Assembly: GCF_030268045.1 (NCBI RefSeq)
Contig: NZ_BSDC01000001.1
Span: forward strand, 434,001 to 498,000
Length of the DNA: 64,000 nt
Reading direction: 5' to 3'
From: Geothrix edaphica
Lineage (GTDB): Bacteria > Acidobacteriota > Holophagae > Holophagales > Holophagaceae
The notes below the pieces were generated by a model, which worked only from the letters and a program-made list of their open reading frames with translations, made no database searches and had not been told where the DNA came from. Below are positions 26,518-35,594 of the stretch, in pieces. How positions within the stretch are numbered: position 1 is the stretch's first letter; each line of letters opens with the position of its first letter. A program made the position numbers and the translations under genes.

Positions 26518-27309
26518 TCAGCCCACGGCCCCCAGGATGCGCCGCCAGCCTGCGAAGCGGATGCCGCCTTCGATGCGGAGGAGGGCCCAGCACTCGGCGC
26601 CCGGGCCGGCGGTGGGTCCGTGCTGCTGCCCGGCGCCGCAGGCCAGCCAGTCGCCGGGGCCCAGGTGGGCAGGGCCGTCCTGCAGGGTGCCGGAGAGGAC
26701 CAGGGACAGTTCGGAGCCGCCATGGCCGTGCAGGGGCATGCTCATCCCGCCGGGCATGCGGGCCAGGTTCAGGGTGGCGCCAGTGGCGGGATCCCGCAGG
26801 AGCTGGGCCACGTGGGCGCCGCCCAGGCCGCGACGGGTCCAGCGCCAGTGGTCCTCCGGCGGCAGGTGGGGCCGGAGCAGGCCGAGGGCATCCCCGCCGG
26901 AAGGGCCCGTGGCGGGAATGGCCTCGCCCGCGGGGTGCTGGCTTCGGCAGCTGTCGCAGTGGCCCAGGTGCACCCTCAGCAGCAGGGCCTTGAAGGGATC
27001 GCCGCCGGGTTCCAGCGCCGACCAGGCCTCGTCCTCTGGATGATGTACGGGGCCCCGGGGAATCCGGCCCTGACGCAGGGCGGCGAGGGCGCCGCCCAGG
27101 GCGCGCTCCGCGGCCGGGGCGGGCGGCTCGGGCCAGAGCTTCCTCAGCAGGTCCGGGGTGCGCTCGAAGCTGTCCAGGAAGGCCCGGCAAGGCGGGCAGA
27201 GACTCAGGTGCAACTTGAGGCCGAGCCAGCCGAGGGGCCCCAGGGCGCCCTCTTCGTACTCGGTGAGCAGGCCGACGACTTCGGCGCAGGTGGGCATGAG
27301 CAGCGTCAT
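26518..27309 (-). CDS. ChrR-like zinc-binding cupin anti-sigma factor
   Basis: 263 residues. The N-terminal zinc anti-sigma motif is H34-x3-C38-x2-C41 (LHLSLCPPC). A second copy of the same pattern lies at H114-x3-C118-x2-C121 (VHLGHCDSC). The C-terminal cupin has metal ligands H194, H196, E200 and H230 (LHGHGGSELSLVLSG, GQQHGP), as in ChrR, which senses singlet oxygen and peroxides. The start overlaps the sigma-factor stop by ATGA, the classic pairing. It probably binds and inhibits that sigma factor until oxidative stress. Confidence 0.88.
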   Translation of the reverse strand: MTLLMPTCAEVVGLLTEYEEGALGPLGWLGLKLHLSLCPPCRAFLDSFERTPDLLRKLWPEPPAPAAERALGGALAALRQGRIPRGPVHHPEDEAWSALEPGGDPFKALLLRVHLGHCDSCRSQHPAGEAIPATGPSGGDALGLLRPHLPPEDHWRWTRRGLGGAHVAQLLRDPATGATLNLARMPGGMSMPLHGHGGSELSLVLSGTLQDGPAHLGPGDWLACGAGQQHGPTAGPGAECWALLRIEGGIRFAGWRRILGAVG

Positions 27310-27929
27310 CGGTCCTCCACTGGCCGCGGCGCGAATTCGGGCAGCAGGGCCCGCAGGGCCAGCCGGGCCCGGTGCACGCGCTGGCGCACCAGCTCGCGGG
27401 TGATGCCCAGGTGGCGGCTGATCTCGTCCGTGTCCCAGCCCTCGAGGTCGCGCAGGACGAAGACGGCCCGCTGGTCGTCGGACAGCCGGTCCAGGCCCTG
27501 CCGGACCCTGGCCTTCAGCTCTTCCTGTTCGACCTTCATCAAAGCCTCCGCGTCCTCGCTCCATTCGAGGAGCAGGTCCACCTCCTTGTGATGCCCGTCG
27601 TCACCGAAACGTGGCATCAGATCCTCGATGGCGTCCTCCCGGCGCCGGACCCGCTTCCGCCGGGCCATGAGGGCCTGGTTCACGCAGATGCGGTAGGCCC
27701 AGGTGCTGAACTTGCTGGCGCCCTGGAAGCCCGGCAGCTCCCGGAGGATGGTGAGGAGGGCGTCCTGGAGGGCATCCTGGCTCTCGGCCTCATTGCCGAG
27801 GATGCGGTCGATGACCCGGAAAAGCATGCCCAGGTGCGGGCGGACCAGGGCCTCGAAGGCCTCGGGGTCGCCCCCGGCCGCCGCCTGGACCAGGGCCGCC
27901 TCGGAGGGGCTGGCGGGCGCGGGGCTCAT
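27306..27929 (-). CDS. ECF-family RNA polymerase sigma factor
   Basis: 207 residues with sigma-70 region 2 (ALLTILRELPGFQGASKFST, then WAYRICVNQALMARRK) and region 4 (LDRLSDDQRAVFVLRDLEG, then HLGITRELVRQRVHRARLAL). It resembles RpoE/ECF11-like factors partnered by ChrR-type anti-sigmas. GGAGG lies 4 bp ahead of the ATG at 27929, which overlaps the end of the kinase gene by ATGA. The target promoter set is unknown. Activation upon release by the downstream anti-sigma is inferred. Confidence 0.93.
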   Translation of the reverse strand: MSPAPASPSEAALVQAAAGGDPEAFEALVRPHLGMLFRVIDRILGNEAESQDALQDALLTILRELPGFQGASKFSTWAYRICVNQALMARRKRVRRREDAIEDLMPRFGDDGHHKEVDLLLEWSEDAEALMKVEQEELKARVRQGLDRLSDDQRAVFVLRDLEGWDTDEISRHLGITRELVRQRVHRARLALRALLPEFAPRPVEDR

Positions 27930-29149
27930 GAGGCCTCCGGGACCGCCCGGCGGGGCAGGCGGATGGTGAAGGCGGATCCGAAGCCGGGGCCCCGGCTGGA
28001 CACGCGCACTTCACCCCCGTGGCGGGTCACGATCTCCTTCACGAGGAAGAGGCCCAGCCCGGTGCCGGCCACCTGCCGGGTCATCTCGTCGCCCACCCGG
28101 AAGAAGCGGTGGAAGACCCGGGGCAGGTCCTTGGCGCTGATGCCGTGGCCCTGGTCGCTCACCACCAGGAGCACATCCTCCCCGTCCCCATCGAGGGTCA
28201 CCGTGGTCTGCCGGGGCTCCGAGGCGTACTTGTAGGCGTTGGACAGGAGGTTCTCCACGACGGTGCTCAGGGCCTTGGGGTCCGCGTCCACCCACAGGGG
28301 GTCGGACGAGCACTCCAGCTTCAGCCCCAGGGCTCCCGGGCCCAGGCGATGGTCCATGCCCTCGCAGACCCCGGCCAGCCATGGGCCCAGCTCCAGCGGG
28401 GCGAGGTGGAGGACCAGGCTGCCGGACTCGGCCCTGGCCACGTCCAGCAGGTTGCCCACCAGCTCGTTCAGGCGCTCGAGGTCCTTCTCCATGAGCCCGC
28501 GGATCCGCTGGCGCTGATCCGGGACGAGCTCCCGGGTGAAGAGGGTCTCCGTCCACACCCGCAGGGAGGCGATGGGGGTCTTCAGCTCGTGGGTGACGGC
28601 GGAGGTGAAGTTCCGCTGGCGCAGCTTGAGATCCAGCTCCTCCGAGAGCTTCCGGTAGAGGAGGACGAAGCCGAACAGCACGGCGAATACCATGAAGGCG
28701 CCTTCCGTGCTGGCGCGGAAGACGGCGTGCCAGCGCTCGTCCTCCAGCTCCTTCAGGGGCGCGGGACGCAGCGTGAGGAAGGCGGCCCCGTCCAGCATGA
28801 GGGGATCATCCGGCGCCATGGGCCGGGGCACCAGCTCCACCTGGGGATAGGCCGCCTGGATCATCTGCCGGCGCTCCGCGAGGCTGGGCATGGCCGGGAC
28901 CCGCCCTTCCACGGCTCCGTCGCGCGAGGAGGGATCGGGCTGGGTATGCAGGATGGTGAGCAGTTTCATGCTGTCCATCTGCCAGGCCTGGGCCCGCCCG
29001 GCCCTCAGGGCCTGGGTGCGCGCCTCCAGAAGCCGCCCTGAATCGCGGATCTGCAGCCGGATCCACCAGCCGACCTGGAGGCACAGGACCACGGACACGG
29101 ACAGGAAGATGATCCGTTGCAGCGGGAGGGGCTGGGCGCGAGGGGCCAT
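27926..29149 (-). CDS. Membrane sensor histidine kinase coupled to the sigma/anti-sigma pair
   Basis: 407 residues. TM1 is at about 12-30, followed by a periplasmic sensor of about 100 residues, then TM2 (FMVFAVLFGFVLLYRKL). There is no recognisable HAMP. HisKA (FTSAVTHELKTPIASLRVW) carries the phospho-His. HATPase boxes: VVENLLSNAYKYASEP, VVSDQGHGISAKDLPRVFHR and GTGLGLFLVKEIVTRHGGEV. No response regulator is adjacent; instead the stop overlaps the ECF sigma start by ATGA. The ATG at 29149 has GGAGG only 1 nt away, so a start slightly upstream (29176) cannot be excluded. Confidence 0.9.
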   Translation of the reverse strand: MAPRAQPLPLQRIIFLSVSVVLCLQVGWWIRLQIRDSGRLLEARTQALRAGRAQAWQMDSMKLLTILHTQPDPSSRDGAVEGRVPAMPSLAERRQMIQAAYPQVELVPRPMAPDDPLMLDGAAFLTLRPAPLKELEDERWHAVFRASTEGAFMVFAVLFGFVLLYRKLSEELDLKLRQRNFTSAVTHELKTPIASLRVWTETLFTRELVPDQRQRIRGLMEKDLERLNELVGNLLDVARAESGSLVLHLAPLELGPWLAGVCEGMDHRLGPGALGLKLECSSDPLWVDADPKALSTVVENLLSNAYKYASEPRQTTVTLDGDGEDVLLVVSDQGHGISAKDLPRVFHRFFRVGDEMTRQVAGTGLGLFLVKEIVTRHGGEVRVSSRGPGFGSAFTIRLPRRAVPEAS

Positions 29150-29195
29150 GCCTCCATCTTGGCAGTGTCCCCGCATGAGGCCATCCTGGAGTCCG

Positions 29196-30674
29196 ATGGC
29201 CACCCCCGACTCCCCTTCCGGCCCCAAGCCGATCCCGCCGCCCCCGAAAGCCGACTCCGGTCCGAAGCTGACGGCCGCGGGTGCGAAGGCGGCCTCCGGC
29301 CCCAAGCAGGTGCCGCCGCCGGCCCCGCGGCCCCAGGGCGCGGAGCTGCTGGCGGAGTTGATGCAGGCCCAGCGGCAGTTCACCCAGGCCATGCAGGAGG
29401 TCCGGGATCTGCGCGGCAAGCTGAGCCGCCGGTCCCACCAGATGCAGGTCCTCCAGCACGTGTCCGAGATCCTGGCGGCCACCTCCAAGGGCGGCCAGGT
29501 GGTCAGCGTGGTCCTCGAGGTGCTGGCCCAGGAGTTCCGCTGCCCCCGCGCCGTGGTCTGGACGCTGGAGGACGGCGGCTCGGGCTACGTGCCCAAGGAG
29601 GGCACCGGGCTCACCCGCGCCGAATGGTCCGCCATGCGCCTGCCCGCCCCGAACCCCTTCCCGGAGACCCCCCTGGTGCTGTTCCAGAGCCAGTGGCTGG
29701 ACTCGCCCACCGGCGGTGCGGCCCTCGCGGCGCTGCGGGGGACCGGAGGCGGGAGCCTCTACTTCGTCCCCTTCGAGCACCAGCTGCTCCTCATGGGCTT
29801 CGTGATCCTGGCCATGCCCGCGGACCGGCAGGTGGAGGAGGAGGAGCTGGATTCCATCTCCATCCTCCAGCGGCAGACCGCCATCTCGCTCTACAACGCC
29901 TGGCTGTTCCAGGACCTGTCCGAGCAGCGGGACGCCCTCCAGCGCCAGACCCTCGAGCTGGAGCGCGTGAATGACGCCCTGCGCGAGGCGGACCAGCTCA
30001 AGAGCGAGTTCCTGGCCCTCACCAGCCACGAGCTCCGCACGCCGCTCACGGGCATCCTCGGCTTCACGCGCCTGGTCATGGACGGCCTCTACGACGATGC
30101 CGAGGAGATGCGGTCCATGCTCCAGGACAGCTACACCTCGGGGCAGCACCTGCTGGGACTGCTCAACGACATCCTGGACCTGGCGAAGATCGAATCCGGC
30201 CGCCTGGAAGTCCATTGCGAGCCCACCGGCCTCAGCCAGCTGCTGGAAGAGGTGAAGCCCATCGCCGAGGCCTATCCGCGCCGCCCCGGCGTGGAGCTGG
30301 TCTGGTCCGATGCCGCCGGCATCCCGGAGGTGATGGTGGACTCCAGCCGCCTCAAGCAGGTGCTCCTCAACCTGCTGTCGAACGCCCTGAAGTTCACCAA
30401 GGAGGGGAGCGTCAGCGTGGTGGTGGAGCGGCACCCCGGCATCATCGCCCTGATGGTGGTGGATACCGGCATCGGCGTGAGTCTCGAGGGCCAGGCCCGC
30501 CTCTTCCAGAAGTTCGCCCAGGCCGAAGGCGGCCATGCCCGGGAATATGGCGGCACCGGCCTCGGCCTCGTCATCTGCAAGCACCTCATGAGCATGATGG
30601 GCGGCACCATCAGCCTCCACAGCGAGGGCCTCGGACACGGGAGCACGCTGAAGATCACGATGCCGATCGCGTAG
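29196..30674 (+). CDS. Soluble GAF-domain sensor histidine kinase
   Basis: 492 residues, no membrane segment. A proline- and lysine-rich N terminus of about 50 residues precedes a coiled coil (AQRQFTQAMQEVRDLRGKL). A GAF-like domain follows at about 85-245. The next helix runs into HisKA (FLALTSHELRTPLTGILGFT) and HATPase (LLNLLSNALKFTKEGS, VDTGIGVSLEGQARLFQKF, GTGLGLVICKHL). GGAG 4 bp ahead of the ATG at 29196 sets the start. It is divergent from the membrane kinase with a 46-bp gap. No partner regulator is adjacent; signal unknown. Confidence 0.9.
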   Translation: MATPDSPSGPKPIPPPPKADSGPKLTAAGAKAASGPKQVPPPAPRPQGAELLAELMQAQRQFTQAMQEVRDLRGKLSRRSHQMQVLQHVSEILAATSKGGQVVSVVLEVLAQEFRCPRAVVWTLEDGGSGYVPKEGTGLTRAEWSAMRLPAPNPFPETPLVLFQSQWLDSPTGGAALAALRGTGGGSLYFVPFEHQLLLMGFVILAMPADRQVEEEELDSISILQRQTAISLYNAWLFQDLSEQRDALQRQTLELERVNDALREADQLKSEFLALTSHELRTPLTGILGFTRLVMDGLYDDAEEMRSMLQDSYTSGQHLLGLLNDILDLAKIESGRLEVHCEPTGLSQLLEEVKPIAEAYPRRPGVELVWSDAAGIPEVMVDSSRLKQVLLNLLSNALKFTKEGSVSVVVERHPGIIALMVVDTGIGVSLEGQARLFQKFAQAEGGHAREYGGTGLGLVICKHLMSMMGGTISLHSEGLGHGSTLKITMPIA

Positions 30675-30703
30675 GGCCCGGCAGCGCCGGTGGTCTGTGG
30701 TCG

Positions 30704-30726
30704 ATCGCGGAGCTTCGCTCCGCGAT
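30704..30726. terminator. Perfect 10-bp hairpin with TTC loop
   Basis: ATCGCGGAGC and GCTCCGCGAT pair around TTC, 29 bp after the GAF kinase stop. No U-run follows. It is of the same small-loop style as the other intergenic hairpins in the window. Confidence 0.45.
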
Positions 30727-30759
30727 GTGTGAAAATGATCGCTCGTGCACGGAGCTCCC

Positions 30760-31974
30760 ATGTCCTATGTCCGCCGGACCCACTTCCTGCCCTTCACCCG
30801 CCCCATGGTGGGCGAGGAGGAGATCGCAGAGATGATCGACACGATCCACAGCGGGTGGATCACCACGGGGCCGAAGTCGGCGGCCTTCGAGGAGAAGCTC
30901 AAGGCCTACAACGGCGTGCCCCACTGCCTGGCCATGAACAGCGCCACCACCGCCCAGGAGATCACCATGCAGGTGCTGAACCTGCAGCCCGGCGACGAGG
31001 TCATCACCACCTCGCTGACCTGGGTGAGCACGCTCAGCACCGTGGTGCTGCAAGGCGGCGTTCCGGTGCTGGTGGACATCGACCCGGTGACGCTGAACCT
31101 CGATCCCGCCAAGCTCGAGGCCGCCATCACGCCGCGCACGAAGGGCATCATCCCGGTGCACCTCACGGGCCTGCCGTGCCCCATGGAGGCGATCTGGGCG
31201 GTGGCCGAGAAGCATGGCCTCTGGGTCATCGAGGACGCGGCCCAGGCCATGGGCGCCCACTACAAGGGCACGAAGATCGGCGGCGACCCGCGCTCGATCA
31301 TGAGCGTCTACAGCTTCCACCCGAACAAGAACATGACCACGGGCGAGGGCGGCGCCATCGCCTTCTTCAACGACGACTACGAAAGCCGCATCAAGCGCCT
31401 GCGCTTCCACGGCATCGACCGGGATGCCTGGAAGCGCTTCGCCAAGGAGGGCAGCCCCCACACGGAGGTCTACGAGCCCGCCCGCAAGGCCAACTTCATG
31501 GACCTCCAGGCGGCCATGGGCCTGCACCAGATCGACAAGCTGGACGGCTTCAACGCGCGGCGCGGCGTGCTGTTCCACCGCTACCTCGATCTGATGAAGG
31601 ACATGGACGAAGTGCTGCTGCCCTGGCCCGGCGATGCCGACCACGGCCACTGCTTCCACCTCTTCGTGCTGCGCATCCACCCTGAGAAGGTGGGCCTCGA
31701 TCGCGACGCCTTCGTGGCCGCCCTCAAGGAGGAGAACATCGGCACGGGCATCCACTACCGCCCGGCCCACATCCACCCCTGGTACGGGGACTTCTATGCG
31801 GCGAACCCGCAGCACCTCCCCAAGGACGGCCTGCCCCACACCGAGTGGAGCGGCGAGCGACTCCTGAGCCTGCCCCTGTGGCCAGGCCTCAGCGAAGCCG
31901 ACCAGGATCAGACCGTGGGCGCCATCAAGCACGTGATCGCCCAGGCCAAGGCCCGGAGCCGCGCCACCCGCTGA
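30760..31974 (+). CDS. DegT/DnrJ/EryC1/StrS-family PLP aminotransferase
   Basis: 404 residues of the sugar-nucleotide aminotransferase family (ArnB-like). It includes FTRPMVGEEEIAEMIDTIHS, GWITTGPKSAAFEEKLKAY, the Asp-binding VIEDAAQAMGAHYKGTKIG, and the Schiff-base lysine in SVYSFHPNKNMTTGEGG. Typical substrates are 4-keto sugar nucleotides for LPS or glycan modification. No other sugar genes are nearby, so the exact product is open. GGAG 5 bp upstream supports the ATG at 30760 over a GTG at 30745. Confidence 0.9.
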   Translation: MSYVRRTHFLPFTRPMVGEEEIAEMIDTIHSGWITTGPKSAAFEEKLKAYNGVPHCLAMNSATTAQEITMQVLNLQPGDEVITTSLTWVSTLSTVVLQGGVPVLVDIDPVTLNLDPAKLEAAITPRTKGIIPVHLTGLPCPMEAIWAVAEKHGLWVIEDAAQAMGAHYKGTKIGGDPRSIMSVYSFHPNKNMTTGEGGAIAFFNDDYESRIKRLRFHGIDRDAWKRFAKEGSPHTEVYEPARKANFMDLQAAMGLHQIDKLDGFNARRGVLFHRYLDLMKDMDEVLLPWPGDADHGHCFHLFVLRIHPEKVGLDRDAFVAALKEENIGTGIHYRPAHIHPWYGDFYAANPQHLPKDGLPHTEWSGERLLSLPLWPGLSEADQDQTVGAIKHVIAQAKARSRATR

Positions 31975-31999
31975 GTCCCGGTCCTGGGAGCGGATCGGC

Positions 32000-33472
32000 T
32001 CACATCATCCGTTCGTGGGGCAGGGCGGGCAGCGGCGCGTACACCGTCGCGTGGGGATCATACATGTAGAGGTTGCCCACGCGGCCGGTGTAGGCGCAGG
32101 CGAACTGCTGGATCTGGTCGGCAAAGCGGGTCTGCTCGTCCCGGTCCCGGAACATGGGCCCCCAGGTGGGATTGAAGGCGGCCTCCACGGACTTCGTGAG
32201 GGTGTCCAGCTCCAGGTTCTGCAGCTCCGCCCGCCGCTGGAGGGCCTCGGCGCTGCTGGCCAAGTGGGCGGCCTCGTGGTCCAGGGCGATGGCGGCCTCG
32301 GTGCTGAGGCGGGCCCCCAGCACATGGCGCCGCACCCGGTTGCGCTTCCACTGGTCCATGAGCACCGAGGCCCGGCGGAGGGTGCGGCGGCGGATGGTCT
32401 CGAGGCGCAGCAGGTCGCGCATGTCCTGGTTCCGCGCCTCCAGCAGCTTGATCTCGTGCTCCAGCTCGGGCACCAGCAGCAGGGTCCGCCAGGAGGCGTT
32501 CTTCTTGGACCGGAGCACATCGCCGTAGATGTGGTCGCCCACGTAGAGCACCTGCTCGCCCTCCGCCCCGAGCTGGGCCTCCAGCCAGGCGGCGTGGCCA
32601 CCGGTGAAGCAGCGGGGCCAGCCCTCCAGGGGCACCGGCTCCGGCGTGTCGAGGAAGAACCCGGGCTTGCGGCTGCTGACCACCACCAGGTCGAAGTAGT
32701 CGGTCCAGCGGGGCCGGGCCGGATCCTGCCCATCCAGCAGGTGGCCCAGGACGCCGGCCGTGAAGCTCCACTCGCTGTTGGTGAGGAGGAAGAGCTTCTT
32801 CCCCTCGCGTTTGAGCCGGTCCAGGGCCAGGGCCAGCTGGGGGTCGTGGGGAATGAAGAAGTCCCGGTGCTCCAGGATCTCCATCTTCATCTCGCCGTTG
32901 CGGTGGGTGGTGTCCACGGCCCAGCGCACGTCCCGGAAGAGCTGGAGGTAGTTCTCGGCCTTCAGCCGGCCCTGGTCGAACCCATCCACCATGCGGGCGT
33001 AGAGGTGGCTCTCGGGAATCTCGAAGAGGGTGTCGATGCTGCGGAACCCCTTGGCGGTCGTGGACAGGCGCCGGCGGCTGTAGACCGCGTCCAGGGCGGG
33101 GCGGGGCATCGCGCGGGTGCCATGGCAGGCGCGGACCACCTGGCGCTCGCGGTTGAGCTTGAGCAGGTTGCCCCGCAGGCCATCCAGCACCAGGCCCCGC
33201 ACCGCGAAGGCCGGGTCGTACTCGATCTCCAGGAGCCAGGGCGAGTAGCCGCGGTCGCGTACCAGGAACCGGGCCGCCTTCTTGAAGGCCAGCTCGTCGA
33301 TCTCCGGTGCCCGGTAGCGCGCCAGGGTGTGGTCCATGTCGAAGCCGATGGCCTGGATCTCGCCCAGGGGCAGCGTGCGCAGGGCGAAGAGCTTGCGCTC
33401 CGGCGGCAGCCGGTCCTCTCCGTTCAGCAGCAGCGGCGGCGCGGCGAGCAGGGCGAGGTCCCAGGCGGTCAT
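32000..33472 (-). CDS. HAD-family cytosolic 5'-nucleotidase-like protein (IG type)
   Basis: 490 residues. HAD motif I is FDMDHTLARY (DxD nucleophile region), motif II KLFLLTNSEWSF, motif III near SSRKPGFF, and motif IV YVGDHIYGDVLRSKK. Length and motifs match the HAD-IG purine 5'-nucleotidase family related to eukaryotic cN-II. It probably dephosphorylates IMP/GMP, but bacterial members are poorly studied. It is the last gene of the leftward Memo-AMMECR1 run, 22 bp after the SprT-like gene. Confidence 0.85.
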   Translation of the reverse strand: MTAWDLALLAAPPLLLNGEDRLPPERKLFALRTLPLGEIQAIGFDMDHTLARYRAPEIDELAFKKAARFLVRDRGYSPWLLEIEYDPAFAVRGLVLDGLRGNLLKLNRERQVVRACHGTRAMPRPALDAVYSRRRLSTTAKGFRSIDTLFEIPESHLYARMVDGFDQGRLKAENYLQLFRDVRWAVDTTHRNGEMKMEILEHRDFFIPHDPQLALALDRLKREGKKLFLLTNSEWSFTAGVLGHLLDGQDPARPRWTDYFDLVVVSSRKPGFFLDTPEPVPLEGWPRCFTGGHAAWLEAQLGAEGEQVLYVGDHIYGDVLRSKKNASWRTLLLVPELEHEIKLLEARNQDMRDLLRLETIRRRTLRRASVLMDQWKRNRVRRHVLGARLSTEAAIALDHEAAHLASSAEALQRRAELQNLELDTLTKSVEAAFNPTWGPMFRDRDEQTRFADQIQQFACAYTGRVGNLYMYDPHATVYAPLPALPHERMM

Positions 33473-33494
33473 GGAGCGAGTCTACTCCCGGCGG

Positions 33495-33890
33495 TCACTC
33501 TGGTTCGGTACCGATGCCATGCGTAATGCTCTGGTGCCCGAACACCTCCCAGGCCAGCTGCCGGAACCTCTCGGAGTGGCCCCAGTCCTTCTCCCGGTCC
33601 ATCCAGAGCTTGTAGTGGATCAGCTCGTGCTCCAGGATGCGCCGCTGGATGTCGTCAGGGGTGTGGCAGTTCATCCCGCACACCTGCTGGGGCCAGGGCC
33701 AGTCCCGGCGGCGCAGCAGGGTGATGCTGAGGCGGATCTCCGGGTGCCACTTGCCCCGCGAATCCTTCTCGATCACGAAGAGCCCCGCGCACCGGGCCAT
33801 GCGCGGCGACCAGAGCACCGGGGGCGGCGCGAGGTCCCACCCCGCCTCGCGGAGGATGGCCTGGGCCTTGGCACGCAGGGTGAGGGTCAT
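33495..33890 (-). CDS. SprT-like putative zinc metalloprotein
   Basis: 131 residues. A metallopeptidase-type motif EHELIHYKLWMDREKDWGHS (HExxH, then a downstream H) lies at about residues 85-105, and CGMNCHTPDDIQ precedes it. This is the SprT/Spartan-like zincin core without extra domains. The protein could be a protease or only a metal-binding protein; the function is not known. The ATG at 33890 is preferred; a GTG at 33914 is possible. Confidence 0.72.
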   Translation of the reverse strand: MTLTLRAKAQAILREAGWDLAPPPVLWSPRMARCAGLFVIEKDSRGKWHPEIRLSITLLRRRDWPWPQQVCGMNCHTPDDIQRRILEHELIHYKLWMDREKDWGHSERFRQLAWEVFGHQSITHGIGTEPE

Positions 33891-33931
33891 GGTCCGGGTC
33901 TGGGGCAGTTCCACCAGGGCTCTGGTTCGCC

Positions 33932-34498
33932 CTATTTCCGGGCCTTTTCCTGGGCCTTGTTGTGCTTGTAGGACCCTAGGAGGAGGTTGGGGCCCTGCTC
34001 GGCGACGCCGACGTCCAGGGTCTGGTTGTCGTAATAGAACTGGTGGTTCAGGTAGGAGAGCTGGGGCGTGCCGAGGTCCGAGAGGCTGCGGAGCACCGCG
34101 AAGGCGAAGTGGATCAGCGCATCGTTGGACTGGTACTGCAGGAGGACGGTCCGGTCCAGCAGCAGGTTCTCTTCGTGTCGGTTCAAGGGGCGGGAATAGT
34201 AGATGACCTTGCCGTCGAAGGAGATGTGCGACTCATCGGTGGCGATCGTGTAGGTCTTCCCCTTGTCCGTCACCTCGAACTGATAGGCGGTCCCCTTCTT
34301 GAAGGCCGTCATCAGGCTCTGGAAGCGGGGGTGGTTGAGGTAGGCGGAGCCGTAGATGATCTTTTTCGCGGCCGGCCTCATCTCCCCAGCCGTCGGGCCG
34401 TACATCATGTGGTTGTAGCGCAGGGCCTCGCGACGCTCCTCGGGGGTCTGCCGCTTCTCCTTTTCCTTCTTGGGCGCTTTTCCGGGCGTAGCGTTCAT
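33932..34498 (-). CDS. Conserved-looking protein of unknown function
   Basis: 188 residues, no signal peptide. It starts with a very basic stretch (KAPKKEKEKRQTPEERRE). A beta-rich domain follows: KKIIYGSAYLNHPRFQSLMT, YQFEVTDKGKTYTIATDESH, NLLLDRTVLLQYQSNDALIH and LSYLNHQFYYDNQTLDVGV. I do not recognise the family. AAGGA ahead of the ATG at 34498 fixes the start. It lies 15 bp after the AmmeMemoRadiSam radical SAM gene in the same direction, so it may belong to that operon. Confidence 0.75.
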   Translation of the reverse strand: MNATPGKAPKKEKEKRQTPEERREALRYNHMMYGPTAGEMRPAAKKIIYGSAYLNHPRFQSLMTAFKKGTAYQFEVTDKGKTYTIATDESHISFDGKVIYYSRPLNRHEENLLLDRTVLLQYQSNDALIHFAFAVLRSLSDLGTPQLSYLNHQFYYDNQTLDVGVAEQGPNLLLGSYKHNKAQEKARK

Positions 34499-34513
34499 GG
34501 GGTTCCTTGTCAC

Positions 34514-35590
34514 TCACGGTGTCGGGCTTGATTGTCTCACAGTGCCAGGGGCGGCGCGGACCGCCGGGTCGAAGTCCCCGGGGATCGCCGCACCGCAGTC
34601 GGGGCAGCGGCCGTCCGGCCTGAGGCGGTTGGCGTCGATTCGGAACCAGTCGCGCACGATGAGCACGGCCCGGCAGGCGGGGCAGTAGGTGGTGCCCCCG
34701 GCGGGATCGTGCACATTGCCGGTGTAGACGTAGTGGAGCCCGGCGGCGAGGGCGATCTCCCGCGCCCGGGTGAGGGTGGCCGCGGGTGTCCGGGGAAGGT
34801 CCAGCATCCGGTAGTCCGGGTGGAAGGCGCTGAAGTGCAGGGGGACATCCGGGCCCAGTTCCCCGGCGATCCATTCGGACAGTGCGGTGAGCTCGCCCGT
34901 GCTGTCGTTCTGGCCGGGAATGAGGAGGGTGGTGATCTCGAGCCAGGTGCCGGTCTCGTGCCTGAGGTAGCGGAGAGTGTCCAGGACGGGCTGGAGGTGG
35001 GCCACGGAGAGCCTGGCGTAGAAGGCCTCCGTGAAGGCCTTGAGGTCCACGTTGGCGGCGTCCATCTTCGCGAAGAAGGCGCGCCGGGGCTCGTCATGGA
35101 TGTAGCCGGCGGTCACGGCCACGGTCCGGAGGCCCCGCGCGTGGCAGGCATCCGCCACATCCATGGCGTATTCCGCGAAGATCACCGGGTCGTTGTAGGT
35201 GAAGGCCACGCTCCGGCAGCCCGCGGCCTCGGCGGCATGGGCGATGGCCTCGGGGGAAGCCCGCTCCAGCAGCCGGTCCATGTCCCTGGACTTGCTGATG
35301 TCCCAGTTCTGGCAGAACCTGCACATGAGGTTGCAGCCCGCAGTGCCGAAGGACAGCACCTTCGAGCCCGGCAGGACGTGGTTCAGGGGCTTCTTCTCGA
35401 TGGGATCGATGCCGAAGCCGGAGGAGCGGCCGTACGTGGTCAGGACCATGCCGCCGGCCAGGTTCTGCCTCACGAAGCAGGCGCCCCGCTGACCCTCGCC
35501 CAGCTTGCAGTCCCGGGGGCAGAGGTCGCACTGGAGGCGCCCGTCCCCGAGGCGGTGCCACCAGCGGGCGGGATGGGGGGAACCGTCCAC
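34514..35590 (-). CDS. AmmeMemoRadiSam system radical SAM enzyme
   Basis: 358 residues, GTG start 4 bp after the AMMECR1 stop. Radical SAM site CNLMCRFCQNWDISKSRD (C-x3-C-x2-C). An N-terminal Cys set (CDLCPRDCKLGEGQRGACF) and C-terminal zinc-ribbon-like pairs (YCPAC, CPDC) are typical of this family. It is related to pyruvate formate-lyase activating enzymes, but no glycyl radical partner is present. In many bacteria and archaea it is encoded with Memo and AMMECR1. The reaction remains undefined as far as I know. Confidence 0.93.
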   Translation of the reverse strand: MDGSPHPARWWHRLGDGRLQCDLCPRDCKLGEGQRGACFVRQNLAGGMVLTTYGRSSGFGIDPIEKKPLNHVLPGSKVLSFGTAGCNLMCRFCQNWDISKSRDMDRLLERASPEAIAHAAEAAGCRSVAFTYNDPVIFAEYAMDVADACHARGLRTVAVTAGYIHDEPRRAFFAKMDAANVDLKAFTEAFYARLSVAHLQPVLDTLRYLRHETGTWLEITTLLIPGQNDSTGELTALSEWIAGELGPDVPLHFSAFHPDYRMLDLPRTPAATLTRAREIALAAGLHYVYTGNVHDPAGGTTYCPACRAVLIVRDWFRIDANRLRPDGRCPDCGAAIPGDFDPAVRAAPGTVRQSSPTP

Positions 35591-35594
35591 GGCC

